A DNA stretch of 64,000 nt from JAUUSJ01 sp051880475 (lineage in GTDB: Bacteria; Bacillota; Clostridia; Lachnospirales; Lachnospiraceae), in the NCBI GenBank assembly GCA_051880475.1, contig JBJEOA010000049.1:1-64000 (forward strand). The letters run 5' to 3'. Below the pieces are notes generated by a model. The model saw only the letters and a list, made by a program, of their open reading frames with translations, had not been told where the DNA came from and searched no databases. Shown one piece after another: positions 10,101-18,429 of the stretch. Position numbers and translations under genes: made by a program. Each line of letters starts with the position of its first letter. The stretch's first letter is position 1.

Positions 10101-10192
10101 GAAAGTAATGAAGAAAACCCAAAAATAATGATACCAATTAAAATAATGATAACGGAAACAGGACGTTTAATCGCTAATTTCGTAATTCCCAT
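7166..10192 (-). CDS. RND-family efflux transporter permease (AcrB/SwrC-like)
   Basis: A 1008-residue proton-driven exporter of the HAE/AcrB superfamily. It has a first hydrophobic helix (about residues 10-30), two large extracytoplasmic loops and two clusters of about five to six transmembrane helices (about 330-530 and 845-1000). In Gram-positives such pumps (SwrC type) export lipopeptides, drugs or envelope lipids without an outer-membrane channel. Its ATG lies two bases after the stop of the adaptor gene, with GGAAGGGG inside that gene's last codons as ribosome site. The substrate is unknown. Confidence 0.9.
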   Translation of the reverse strand: MGITKLAIKRPVSVIIILIGIIIFGFSSLLSFDLQLTPDLNLPMLIVTVVYPGANAEEVEDLVSKPIEDAGSTLKGLDSIQSVSNENVGTILFSFEYGTSMDDTYSDLKEAIDALANDLPEEAQTPIIMELDMNASASVTLSASGQDQNEVLNYVNETVKPELEKLGSVAKVEVSGGQKDYISVELNEEALSQYGLTMSSVVEAIKTANFSIPIGEVTHGSQDISVNSSQDYDSIRMLNTIPITTRAGNVIHIKDVADIHIAKKTATSISRYNNKDNLSIAISKRQSSTDVAVANDVEKVIKKLNKENDIAQLLIIDTASEMILSSLKSVGSSLILGMVLSMLILFIFFGDFKASLIVGSSMPISVLVTLIIMNFIGFSLNIITMGGLVIGVGMMVDNSIVVIESIFRRKEEVIDFRQAALEGCKFVTNSVIASTLTTIVVFLPLALLKGMAGQLFNELGFTITFALLASLISAITLVPLFFGIYKPTEKKELKINAILDSVGNVYAKVMNKLLKRKKTVLASAVALFIISILLLSLIGSELIPDMAQGKIDIKVTMRPGLNINKVEKIMTKLEDMVKENDDVETYRLTASTSSSTGSIAITLKDKRSMETEDIVEMWQEQVSDTTDYDVEISENKAAAMSEGMTSSGSTVTIDLVGDNLNDLKKACDMVATESLGVNGVIRSSSSLDNQSSKVDIQIDPIKAASIGYTPVQISGLLHMIISGSDTIDITKNDKTYTVTVEYPKNMFEDAKDLKNITLISPTTGQTSTLGDVAKIVYTNSPQSISRADKLYSATVTMYTTIKENEAAEESITNLVDKMIFPEGVKQSESFMTEMMNEEFSAIYGAIATAILLVFMVMAIEFESARFSIMVMVSIPFSFIGSFLLLFLTGTKLSMPSLLGVLLLVGTVVNNGILFVDTTNQLRQENEMNVFDALIYTGKIRLRPILMTTSTTILSMLPMALGIGSGTEMMGGMAKVIIGGLISSTFLTLLLLPTFYLLIDKIGRKKQKH

Positions 10193-10194
10193 AT

Positions 10195-11718
10195 TTATTT
10201 GGCCCCTTCCTCTTTATTTTGTTCTTTTATTTCGATAGAAACACCATCCTTTAACTGAGAAGACCACGAAGTAATAACGTTGTCAGAAGTTTTTAGTCCT
10301 GTGACAGCGATATTTTCATCATCAGATTTTCCAGTTGTGATGGTAGTTTTTACGGCTTTTCCATTTTTGTCACAAAATACATAGGCTTCTTCATTTTCAT
10401 AAAAAACAGAGTCGATAGGAATTAAAACAACGTCATCTATGCGGTCTGTTTCAATTTTAACCTTTACCGAAAGTCCAGACTTTAAATTAGATTCTTCTTC
10501 CGATACTGGGAGAATAGCCGATATTTTGAAAAGACCTGTTTGGGCATCTACAGAATCAGAGATTTCTGAAATTGTACCTTCATAAACGGAGCTATTATAT
10601 TCGGCTGTTATTGTTTGCCCAACTTTTAATTGTTTATGGTCACTATTTGTCACAGCAAAACTTAGTTTCATAGATGTGCCCCCTGAGATGACAAGAGCTG
10701 GATTTCCAGATGCCACTAGGGAATGTTCTTTGAGAGAAGACTGTGTCACAATTCCGGAGATTGGAGCCTTCACCTCATATAAGTCAAGATTGTACTGGGC
10801 ACTGTCTAGGGCAGCTTTGGCCTGTTCCACACCAGCTTGAGCGATAGCATTTGTATCATCGGCAACATTTCCGACTGTAAGATTATAGGAATCTATAGCA
10901 GTTTGGTACGCAGAATCAGTTTGTTTTATAGATTCTTCTAAAGTAGAAATATTATTATCTAATGTTTTTTTTGACTGCTTCGCTGTTTCAAGACCGCTCT
11001 TAGCCTGAATGAGAGCAGATTGAAGAGCGGTTAATTGTTCTTTGAGAGCGTTTGCCTGTTGTTGTGCGGTAAATGCATCTTCTATATTTTGTCCCAAATT
11101 TTTGGGATCTTCTATAATAGAGCCGAGGTCTTTGTAAGACTGTTGAAGTGCGAGCAACTGGTTTGTCGTGTCATCAATTTGACTTTCTAAATTAGACACT
11201 TGGTTTTCCAATTCCATAATACTGTTTGATAAGTCCACTTGCTGTTCAATCGCTGCATTATACTGCTTATGAGCCGTGTTTCTTGCATATTCTGCCTGAG
11301 AAACTCCGGAAGAAGCCGAGATTCCCTGTGCCTGTTTCCCACTTCCCGTTGCCTGAGCAGCACTTGCTAAAGCAGAGTCATAGGCTGCTTTAGCTGAATT
11401 ATATTGCTGAAGAGCAGCGCTATTGTCGACGGAAAATAAGGTAGAACCTTTTTCGACTTTATCTCCCACCTTTGCGTAAATAGCAGTAATTTCGCCAGAG
11501 ATAAGAGGGACTACATTGACTTCATCGGCAGAAGAAATTCTGCCTATATATTCATTTGTATCAGATAAACTTCCAATATATGGATGTTTTGTCGTTACTA
11601 AAAGACTTATCTCTTGAGTCTGCTCGGTTTTATCGCTATTGCAGGAAGCTATCCCAAAAACAAGACTGATACAGAGGAAACTACATAGAAAAAATTTTCG
11701 AAATTTTTTGAGAATCAA
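10195..11718 (-). CDS. RND efflux adaptor lipoprotein (HlyD/AcrA-type membrane fusion protein)
   Basis: Extracytoplasmic partner of the RND pump. It has a lipoprotein signal ending in GIASC, a split lipoyl/beta-barrel region and a long central coiled coil rich in Q, A, L and E (about residues 120-300). The frame opens at a TTG at 11766, which lies almost at a likely transcription start (TATAAT at 11791-11786 on the minus strand) and has no ribosome site. The TTG at 11718 has GGTG five bases upstream, so I prefer it (507 residues). No outer-membrane factor gene is present, as expected for a monoderm. Confidence 0.82.
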   Translation of the reverse strand: MILKKFRKFFLCSFLCISLVFGIASCNSDKTEQTQEISLLVTTKHPYIGSLSDTNEYIGRISSADEVNVVPLISGEITAIYAKVGDKVEKGSTLFSVDNSAALQQYNSAKAAYDSALASAAQATGSGKQAQGISASSGVSQAEYARNTAHKQYNAAIEQQVDLSNSIMELENQVSNLESQIDDTTNQLLALQQSYKDLGSIIEDPKNLGQNIEDAFTAQQQANALKEQLTALQSALIQAKSGLETAKQSKKTLDNNISTLEESIKQTDSAYQTAIDSYNLTVGNVADDTNAIAQAGVEQAKAALDSAQYNLDLYEVKAPISGIVTQSSLKEHSLVASGNPALVISGGTSMKLSFAVTNSDHKQLKVGQTITAEYNSSVYEGTISEISDSVDAQTGLFKISAILPVSEEESNLKSGLSVKVKIETDRIDDVVLIPIDSVFYENEEAYVFCDKNGKAVKTTITTGKSDDENIAVTGLKTSDNVITSWSSQLKDGVSIEIKEQNKEEGAK

Positions 11719-11851
11719 TATATCACCAACTTTCGTATTTTTATTTATCGTTCTATTTTTATACAAAAATTTCTAAACATTTTTTATTATATCATAAAAA
11801 AATTTTGATGGAAACTTACAATTAAAAAAATATGACAAAAAATAGAAGATG

Positions 11852-11896
11852 ATAAAAAAACAGACTATCAGAAAAATTTATGTTTTCTGATAGTCC
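11852..11896 (-). terminator. Terminator of the LCP/sugar-transferase operon
   Basis: A perfect 13-base stem (11863-11875 with 11883-11895, GACTATCAGAAAA) is followed on the minus strand by a run of seven Ts. Confidence 0.85.
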
Positions 11897-11936
11897 GTTG
11901 ATATATTAAAAAATGATAGAATAATAATGAATATAT

Positions 11937-13019
11937 CTATTCCGTAGGGGCATTTTGGTATGCATCTTCCGTAGCAACCTCGATTTTACCACTGATTGTA
12001 CTTAGTTCTTTGCTTACATTATAATCTTTTGTGCCAAATAAAAACTCATGTGCTTTTACGACATTTGATTTGAGAGTAAGAGGAAATCCGTAGTAAATTC
12101 CTTTATAGCGGATATCTTCAGAGTCAAAAGGAAATCCAGCGGAATCCTTGATTTTGTAAAGAGGAAATTCCATTCCAAGTTTCAAAATATCATCGGAAGA
12201 AAGACTCGTGGAAATTTGTGGAAGAACAGAATTTAAAACAGCGATTAATTGCTGAGGTTTTTTCATAGCCTGTTCCATAATTGCCGAGATTAATTCTCTT
12301 TGATGGCTTGCTCGTTTATGGTCTCCTCCTTCCATATAGCGGATTCTAGAGTAGGCTACCGCTTGGTTGCCGTCAAAAGTAAAAGTTCCCGTGGAGTCGA
12401 AATGAGGAGAGAATCCTCCATTTAACGTATTCATATTTGTTATATAATCATTTAAGTTTTTAAGCTCTTTTTCGGTATCGATTGTTAAAGTTACTCCACC
12501 TAGAGCATCTACGACATCTGCCATAATCTTAAAACTGACTGTAACGAAATCTGTTATTTGAAGGTCAAGATTACGATTGATAGTACTAATTGCAAGTTCT
12601 GGTCCTCCAGTGGCGTAGGCATTATTAATTTTCGTATAATGCCCGTTGATACTTACGTAAGTATCGCGGTAAATGGAGAGAAGTTTCACATCTTTTGTGT
12701 TTTTATTAATGCTCATTAAAATAATAGTATCTGAGTTTGTTCCAGAGGCAGTCATATTGCTATCTTGGGAATCTACTCCAAATAGTGCAATGACCTGATA
12801 ATTTTCCATATTTTTATCATTTCCCTGCGTAATAACTTCTTCTTTATTTAAGTCATATGTCTCAATAGAATTAAGCTTATTTTTTATGACAAAAAGTATA
12901 GAGATTACTAAAACAATAATAAGGGCAATGGAAAATACAAGAAATGGGAAGAGACATCCGCCCTTTCTGGCAGTCGGCTCTATATTTTCTTCTATATTTT
13001 TCTTTTTTAGAATACTCAT
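11937..13019 (-). CDS. LytR-CpsA-Psr (LCP) family wall-polymer ligase
   Basis: LCP enzymes transfer undecaprenyl-linked teichoic acid or capsule to peptidoglycan outside the membrane. One transmembrane helix near the amino terminus is followed by the LCP domain, with a GVDS..SDTI core, an RDTYV motif, NNAYATGG and an arginine-rich RIRYMEGGD..R segment that bind the pyrophosphate lipid. The frame opens at 13067, but the ATG at 13019 has AAAGGA eight bases upstream and avoids overlapping the upstream gene, so I take it (360 residues). It lies in an operon with a priming sugar transferase, close to the teichoic acid genes. Confidence 0.9.
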   Translation of the reverse strand: MSILKKKNIEENIEPTARKGGCLFPFLVFSIALIIVLVISILFVIKNKLNSIETYDLNKEEVITQGNDKNMENYQVIALFGVDSQDSNMTASGTNSDTIILMSINKNTKDVKLLSIYRDTYVSINGHYTKINNAYATGGPELAISTINRNLDLQITDFVTVSFKIMADVVDALGGVTLTIDTEKELKNLNDYITNMNTLNGGFSPHFDSTGTFTFDGNQAVAYSRIRYMEGGDHKRASHQRELISAIMEQAMKKPQQLIAVLNSVLPQISTSLSSDDILKLGMEFPLYKIKDSAGFPFDSEDIRYKGIYYGFPLTLKSNVVKAHEFLFGTKDYNVSKELSTISGKIEVATEDAYQNAPTE

Positions 13020-13050
13020 TTTACTCATCCTTTCTATAATTATTATATCA

Positions 13051-14466
13051 TCAATAGGCATTCTCATTAATAAAACCTTTAAAAATAGTTAAAAATAGAA
13101 TTTTAAAATCCAATCCAAGAGACCAGTTTTCGATATAATATAAATCGTGTTCAATACGTCTTCGGATAGAAGTATTGCCCCGAAAACCGTTAATCTGAGC
13201 CCATCCTGTCATGCCTGGGCGAACTTGATGCTTAATCATATAGCGTGGAATTTCTTCTTGAAACTTTTCAACGAAGAAAGGTCTCTCAGGTCTTGGTCCA
13301 ACAAGGCTCATATCTCCCTTTAAGACATTAAAAAGTTGTGGGAGTTCATCAATGCTAGTCTTGCGAATAAATTTTCCAACTTTCGTTACTCTAGGGTCAT
13401 TGCTTGTAGTCCACTGGCTTTTTTCTTTATTTTTTGATTGCACACCCATAGAGCGAAACTTATACATATTAAAAGTTTTGTTGTGGAGCCCAACTCTCTC
13501 TTGAGTAAAAATAATTGGTCCTGGAGAGCTAAATTTTACGAGCAAGGCCACTACTATCATAATAGGAGAGAAAAGAAGAATACATGCTATGGAGCCGATA
13601 ATATCAATTGCTCTCTTTATGAGACTATTACCAGTATTTGTCAGAGGGACATTTCGAATATTAATAACAGGAAGTCCATCTAAATCTTCGGTATAAGGTC
13701 TTGTCGAGATGAAATTATAGTAATCAGGCACAAATTTGGTGTGTACGCCAGATTTTTCACAAATTTTTACAATAGACTCTAGCTTCTCATATTCTCGGAT
13801 ATTTAGAGTAATGGCAACTTCGTCGAGTGAATTGTCGCGTAAAAAATCTGAAAGTTTATTGATTTTTCCGATGACATAAACACCTCTATAATTAAAGTCT
13901 TCTGGAAGTCGGTCATCAAAGATACCGTGAATAATATAACCCCACTGTGGATTTGACTTAATGCGGTCAATATAGACGGCCGCTGAGTTACTATATCCAA
14001 TCAAAATAATATGTTTTAAATTTCTGCCTCGTTTTCTTGTCCTATATAAAATTTTGCGGATAATATAGCGCTCTATCATAATATTAAAACTACAAATAAG
14101 ATAGAACATTGGCATTAAAGTTCTTGGAATATGGCTAATCTTTCCAAAGAAAATAATGGCGATAATTACAGATACGCCGATGCCGGTAGCTTTGATAATA
14201 TTAAAAATCTCGGTACTTTCATTTCGATGTCTCTTTGGCTCATATAAGTGGAAGACTGCATATAATACCAAGAAAAATGGTACTATAAATAAAAGGCGTG
14301 GCTGGTAATACAAAAAAGGTCTAGCATATCCGGTATCTGGAAAAAATGGTGATGTCAAAGGGCATACAAATCGAAAATAATATGCGAGATTAAAAGAAAG
14401 ATAAATTACTATAGCGTCAATAAGTACGTGGACGCGATTAAATAATTGTTGATTTTCTTTAATCAT
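13051..14466 (-). CDS. Polyprenyl-phosphate sugar-1-phosphate transferase (WcaJ/CpsE type)
   Basis: Starts an exopolysaccharide or wall glycan by moving a hexose-1-phosphate from a nucleotide sugar to undecaprenyl phosphate. At 471 residues it has the usual layout: several amino-terminal transmembrane helices, a Rossmann-like CoA-binding-3 domain, then the bacterial sugar transferase domain with FKRAIDI-like helix, KFRSM, DELPQLFNVLKGDMS and VGPRPERP. AAAGGAG lies seven bases before the ATG. It probably initiates a glycan that the adjacent LCP protein attaches; the glycan itself is not encoded here. Confidence 0.92.
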   Translation of the reverse strand: MIKENQQLFNRVHVLIDAIVIYLSFNLAYYFRFVCPLTSPFFPDTGYARPFLYYQPRLLFIVPFFLVLYAVFHLYEPKRHRNESTEIFNIIKATGIGVSVIIAIIFFGKISHIPRTLMPMFYLICSFNIMIERYIIRKILYRTRKRGRNLKHIILIGYSNSAAVYIDRIKSNPQWGYIIHGIFDDRLPEDFNYRGVYVIGKINKLSDFLRDNSLDEVAITLNIREYEKLESIVKICEKSGVHTKFVPDYYNFISTRPYTEDLDGLPVINIRNVPLTNTGNSLIKRAIDIIGSIACILLFSPIMIVVALLVKFSSPGPIIFTQERVGLHNKTFNMYKFRSMGVQSKNKEKSQWTTSNDPRVTKVGKFIRKTSIDELPQLFNVLKGDMSLVGPRPERPFFVEKFQEEIPRYMIKHQVRPGMTGWAQINGFRGNTSIRRRIEHDLYYIENWSLGLDFKILFLTIFKGFINENAY

Positions 14467-14806
14467 TTTTTTACTCCTTTAAGTTAGTCGAAACGAATAA
14501 ATTTGTTTTTCAGTTACTCATAGCATATATCTTACAATAAAATATTCTAAGAAACAACATATTTTTTTCTTAAAATATTCTTTCTGAAATAATGCGATTG
14601 CCTTTTTGATTTTTATGAAAATTCTTTCCTTTTTCTATATTCCGTTTTTTTCCAATATGCAGTAAAAGCAGAAAAATTCTTGTATTTATTGAATATTGAA
14701 ACAAATAATTATAACAAAAACGACACAAATTTTACACAAAAGACTGATATTATAAATGAAGATAAAAAAAAGTATGAAGCTATCTAGTTTATTAGGAGGA
14801 AATAAT
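14467..14806. other. Divergent intergenic region without a recognisable element
   Basis: About 340 bases, very AT-rich, lie between the sugar transferase (minus) and htrA (plus). Both promoters must lie here, but I found no pair of boxes good enough to call, and no inverted repeat of note. Confidence 0.5.
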
Positions 14807-16249
14807 ATGAGTGAATATAATGAAAGAGATAATGAACAAAGATATGACGGATATCAAAGTCCGGATATAATAGATACAACAGCGGAGGAAATTTCAAGTG
14901 AAAGTTATGGAAACGATTTCCAGCAAACGCAACAAAATTATCAGGGCAATCAGAGCCAATATAGATATCAATATGGCAACCGTTCATCCAATAATCGTAC
15001 ATCAAGAAAGAAAAAGGGAGGCGGAGCAGGAAAATTTGCAAAGCTTGTAGCGTCAGGTCTTGTTTTTGGACTTGTGGCTGGAGTAGCATTTCAAGGTGTG
15101 AATATCGTCTCAGAGAAGCTTCATCCAAAGCAAACCTATACACCGACATTGAATACAGCTTCCACTATTCAAACTTCAAGCAGTGGAGAAAATGCAAATT
15201 ATGATGTCTCAATGGTAGCTGAGAGTGCGATGCCATCAATTGTTTCTATTACGAGTGTTGTGGAAGAAACCATCAATTTTGGTTGGTTTGGAAGTCAGAC
15301 TCAAGAAGCTGAGGGAAGTGGTTCGGGAATTATTATCGCAGAAGATGAGGATGAGTTATATATTGTAACGAATAATCATGTTGTAGAGGATGCGAAAAAA
15401 GTAACGGTTAGTTTTTGTGATAAAAATACCGTAGAGGCAGAGATTAAGGGAACAGATAGCAGTGAAGATTTAGCAGTAGTAGGAGTGAAGATTTCCGATA
15501 TCGATAAAGAGACGAAAGAGAAGATAAAAATTGCCGTACTTGGAAATTCAGATGATCTTAAAGTTGGAGAGCCAGCTATCGCAATTGGTAATGCTCTTGG
15601 ATATGGACAGTCTGTTACAAGTGGCTGTATTAGTGCCACAAAAAGAGAAGTCGCTCTTACAGATAAGACGATGACTCTGATTCAGACAGACGCAGCTATC
15701 AATCCTGGAAACAGTGGCGGTGCCTTATTAAATGCGAAAGGCGAAGTAATTGGAATTAATACAGTAAAAGTTTCAGATACGACGATTGAAGGTATGGGAT
15801 ATGCCATCCCTATCACAGACGCACAGCCAACAATTGAGATTCTTATGAAGCAGCAAACAATCCCAGAGTCAGAGCAGGCATATCTTGGTATTACGGGTAG
15901 AGATATTACACAAGAATATGCGAGCGGATTTGGAATGCCAAGTGGAATCTATATAGTAGAAGTTCAAGAAAATTCTCCAGCACAGGAGGCAGGTTTATAT
16001 GCAGGTGATATTATCACAAAACTAGATGATAAAGAGCTATCTGGAATGGAAGCATTGATTAGTAAATTAGGTCAGAAAAAAGCTGGCGATAAAGTTACGG
16101 TTACAGTACAGCGTCAATCTCAGGGAGAGTATAAAGAGCAAGCGATAACAGTTACTTTAGGTTCTAAAAAAGATATGCCGTCTACAACTGCGACAGAGAA
16201 AAATTCTTATGGACAAAATCAAGGAAGAAGATATCAGTCAGGACAATAG
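14807..16249 (+). CDS. htrA: HtrA/DegP-type membrane-anchored serine protease with PDZ domain
   Basis: Surface quality-control protease. An asparagine/glutamine-rich cytoplasmic tail (1-70) leads to a transmembrane helix (about 79-100), a trypsin-like domain with catalytic H191 (NNHVVED), D221 (SSEDLAVV) and S303 (NPGNSGGA), and one PDZ domain (about 365-460). The frame is open from 14756, but AGGAGGA at 14794-14800 places the start at the ATG at 14807 (480 residues). It is transcribed alone, with a terminator behind it. Confidence 0.93.
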   Translation: MSEYNERDNEQRYDGYQSPDIIDTTAEEISSESYGNDFQQTQQNYQGNQSQYRYQYGNRSSNNRTSRKKKGGGAGKFAKLVASGLVFGLVAGVAFQGVNIVSEKLHPKQTYTPTLNTASTIQTSSSGENANYDVSMVAESAMPSIVSITSVVEETINFGWFGSQTQEAEGSGSGIIIAEDEDELYIVTNNHVVEDAKKVTVSFCDKNTVEAEIKGTDSSEDLAVVGVKISDIDKETKEKIKIAVLGNSDDLKVGEPAIAIGNALGYGQSVTSGCISATKREVALTDKTMTLIQTDAAINPGNSGGALLNAKGEVIGINTVKVSDTTIEGMGYAIPITDAQPTIEILMKQQTIPESEQAYLGITGRDITQEYASGFGMPSGIYIVEVQENSPAQEAGLYAGDIITKLDDKELSGMEALISKLGQKKAGDKVTVTVQRQSQGEYKEQAITVTLGSKKDMPSTTATEKNSYGQNQGRRYQSGQ

Positions 16250-16321
16250 TTAGGAATACCTTACGAGGTAATTATCATATAGATCAGTTTGTCAAATATA
16301 GCAAGAAGTTTTTGAAGTGAG

Positions 16322-16357
16322 TGAGCAGGCAATAATTGCCTGCTTATCTTTTTTTAG
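16322..16357 (+). terminator. Terminator after htrA
   Basis: A perfect 10-base stem AGCAGGCAAT/ATTGCCTGCT (16324-16344) with a one-base loop centre is followed by TTATC and a run of Ts. Confidence 0.85.
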
Positions 16358-16364
16358 ATTTCAC

Positions 16365-16393
16365 TTGACATAAGAGAGGATATTTTTTATCTT
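16365..16393 (+). promoter_or_regulatory. Candidate promoter of the arylsulfotransferase gene
   Basis: TTGACA (16365-16370), 17-base spacer and TATCTT (16388-16393) lie just after the htrA terminator. A short AAACGG/CCGTTT hairpin lies between it and the gene. Confidence 0.5.
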
Positions 16394-16464
16394 TATAAAG
16401 AGAAAGGAATAAAAATGCAAACGGCAGTTATGACCGTTTAATAAGGTAGAAAGGAGAAGTAGCA

Positions 16465-18297
16465 ATGAAGAAATTGCTTATCATGCTTATGGCATGTAGT
16501 CTTTTATTAACGAATTATGGTTGTTCCTCAAAAAAAGATGGGGAGGCAATTACTGTAGAAAAGGAAGAAACAAAAGAGGCAAATATAGATGAGACAGAGG
16601 AAATGACGACAGAACAAGAAGACATTGATATACAAGATTTAATGAATAGTGAGCCTTTAAAGACAGAAATATTAGATGAAACTCTGTTTGAAAATCCAAA
16701 AGGAATTGAGACAATAAAGCTAAGTATAGAAAAACCAGATAATACTGATGCAAAAAAAGACTCAGCGCAAGTATCCCAAAATGGAAAGATTATGAAAACA
16801 GAAACTGGTTCTATATATGATTTAGCTTATCAAGAAGAAGTAGAAATAGCAATTGAAGAAGAAAAAATATCTGGCGACTATACGATAGATAATCCACTTG
16901 CAATTGTAAACCCTTATGGAACTAGCACGACTTCCCTCTATTTATATTTCGAGACAGAACAGGAGGGACAGCTTGAGTATACAGTTCGAATTAATGATGA
17001 TAAATCACAAGATTTCACTCGTATTATGTTAAATGATGGACCAAACAATATGTCAAAGACTCATGAGTATTCTCTAATCGGAATTGTGCCAGGCTGCAAA
17101 AATATAATCGCACTTCGACTCTTAGATAAAGAAGGAAATGTTCTTGAGCAATCTTCTTTTAGTATAGAGTCAGGAGATTTTCTTGTAGATACAGCTCCTA
17201 AGATTGAGATGGTACAAGGAGAGAGCAATAATGCCTTATCCAATGGATTATATGCCCTCTTAGGACATGATAAGGCATTTGAGTCTAATATTTATATGTA
17301 TGATAATAACGCAAATATTCGAGCTGAGATTGTGTTAGATTCTTATCGAACAGATAAGATTGAATTTGTAGATGACTGTATGTTATATTCTTATACGAAT
17401 AATAGATTTGCTTTTGTGAATAAGCTTGGAAAGGTAGAAAAAATTTATGGGTTTGAGGGGTATGAGATGCACCATGATTTTGCTTATGATAAATCTCATA
17501 ATTCTATTATTACTCTAGTCAGCGAGGTAGGTGCTGAGACAGTCGAAGATTTAGTTCTTATCTTAAATCTCGATACAGAAGAGGTTAAGATTATTGATAT
17601 GAAAGACTATTTAAAAGAATGTTATGAATCAGCTACTTGGCCTACAGAAGATGACGGTAGCAAGAGTGAGACGCTTGACTGGATTCATATGAATACAGTT
17701 GATATAAATTCAAACGGGGATATCGCATTAAGTGCGAGGGAAAACAGTGCAATTATTGTTATGGAAAATATATATGATACTCCTAAAATAAAGTATATCA
17801 TTCATGGAGGCTCTTATTTTGAAGATACAGAGTATGAAGATTTATTACTGAAAAAGGTAGGAGAGTTTGTTCCACAAGCTGGGCAGCATACGACAACGTT
17901 TGTTTGGAATTCTGGACTCCCAGAGGGACAATACTATATGCATCTATATAATAATAATTATGCAAGTTCTAAGACAATTCCTGGATTTGACTGGAGCTTA
18001 TATCCAGGAGTGGGAGGTTTTACAAAGGGAGACCATTCCATGTATTATTGTTATCTTATTGACGAGAATAAAAAAACATATGAGCTTGAAAAAATGATTG
18101 AAGTTCCATATTCTAGTATTGTGAGCAGTACGCAGCAGGTTGGAAACAATTATGTCACAAGCTCTGGTATGGCACATTGCTATAACGAGTACGATAAAGA
18201 CGGTGTGATGATTGCACAGTTTAATTATGACTCAAAAAAATATGCGTATCGTGTGTTTAAATATAGCTTTGAGGGATTTTGGTATGCTCCTTACTAA
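16465..18297 (+). CDS. Arylsulfate sulfotransferase (ASST/AssT family), exported
   Basis: PAPS-independent enzyme that moves a sulfuryl group from one phenolic sulfate to another phenol. Residues matching the AssT active site are visible in order: H336/H337 (MHHDF), H408 (DWIHMN), R425 (SAREN) and H475 (GQHTTT), the last being the sulfated histidine in AssT. A short hydrophobic signal ends in YGC at residue 20, suggesting a lipoprotein, although the lipobox is imperfect. An acidic linker (about 25-60) precedes the propeller. At 610 residues the length is normal. GAAAGGAG precedes the ATG. Likely substrates are plant or host phenol sulfates; this is inference. Confidence 0.88.
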   Translation: MKKLLIMLMACSLLLTNYGCSSKKDGEAITVEKEETKEANIDETEEMTTEQEDIDIQDLMNSEPLKTEILDETLFENPKGIETIKLSIEKPDNTDAKKDSAQVSQNGKIMKTETGSIYDLAYQEEVEIAIEEEKISGDYTIDNPLAIVNPYGTSTTSLYLYFETEQEGQLEYTVRINDDKSQDFTRIMLNDGPNNMSKTHEYSLIGIVPGCKNIIALRLLDKEGNVLEQSSFSIESGDFLVDTAPKIEMVQGESNNALSNGLYALLGHDKAFESNIYMYDNNANIRAEIVLDSYRTDKIEFVDDCMLYSYTNNRFAFVNKLGKVEKIYGFEGYEMHHDFAYDKSHNSIITLVSEVGAETVEDLVLILNLDTEEVKIIDMKDYLKECYESATWPTEDDGSKSETLDWIHMNTVDINSNGDIALSARENSAIIVMENIYDTPKIKYIIHGGSYFEDTEYEDLLLKKVGEFVPQAGQHTTTFVWNSGLPEGQYYMHLYNNNYASSKTIPGFDWSLYPGVGGFTKGDHSMYYCYLIDENKKTYELEKMIEVPYSSIVSSTQQVGNNYVTSSGMAHCYNEYDKDGVMIAQFNYDSKKYAYRVFKYSFEGFWYAPY

Positions 18298-18365
18298 AGC
18301 AGATAATAAAAATAGAATATAAGACGGTCAGTCACAGTTTATTTGGCGAGAATAAGGAGAAAAAT

Positions 18366-18420
18366 TAAAACACCCCCAAGTAGGAGACTTTTTAGAGTTT
18401 CTCACTTGGGGGTGTTTTAT
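18366..18420. terminator. Bidirectional terminator between assT-like gene and htpG
   Basis: AAAACACCCCCAAGT and ACTTGGGGGTGTTTT form a strong stem, with an imperfect inner AGGAGACTTT/AGAGTTTCT pairing, between convergent genes. Confidence 0.85.
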
Positions 18421-18429
18421 AGTGATTTT

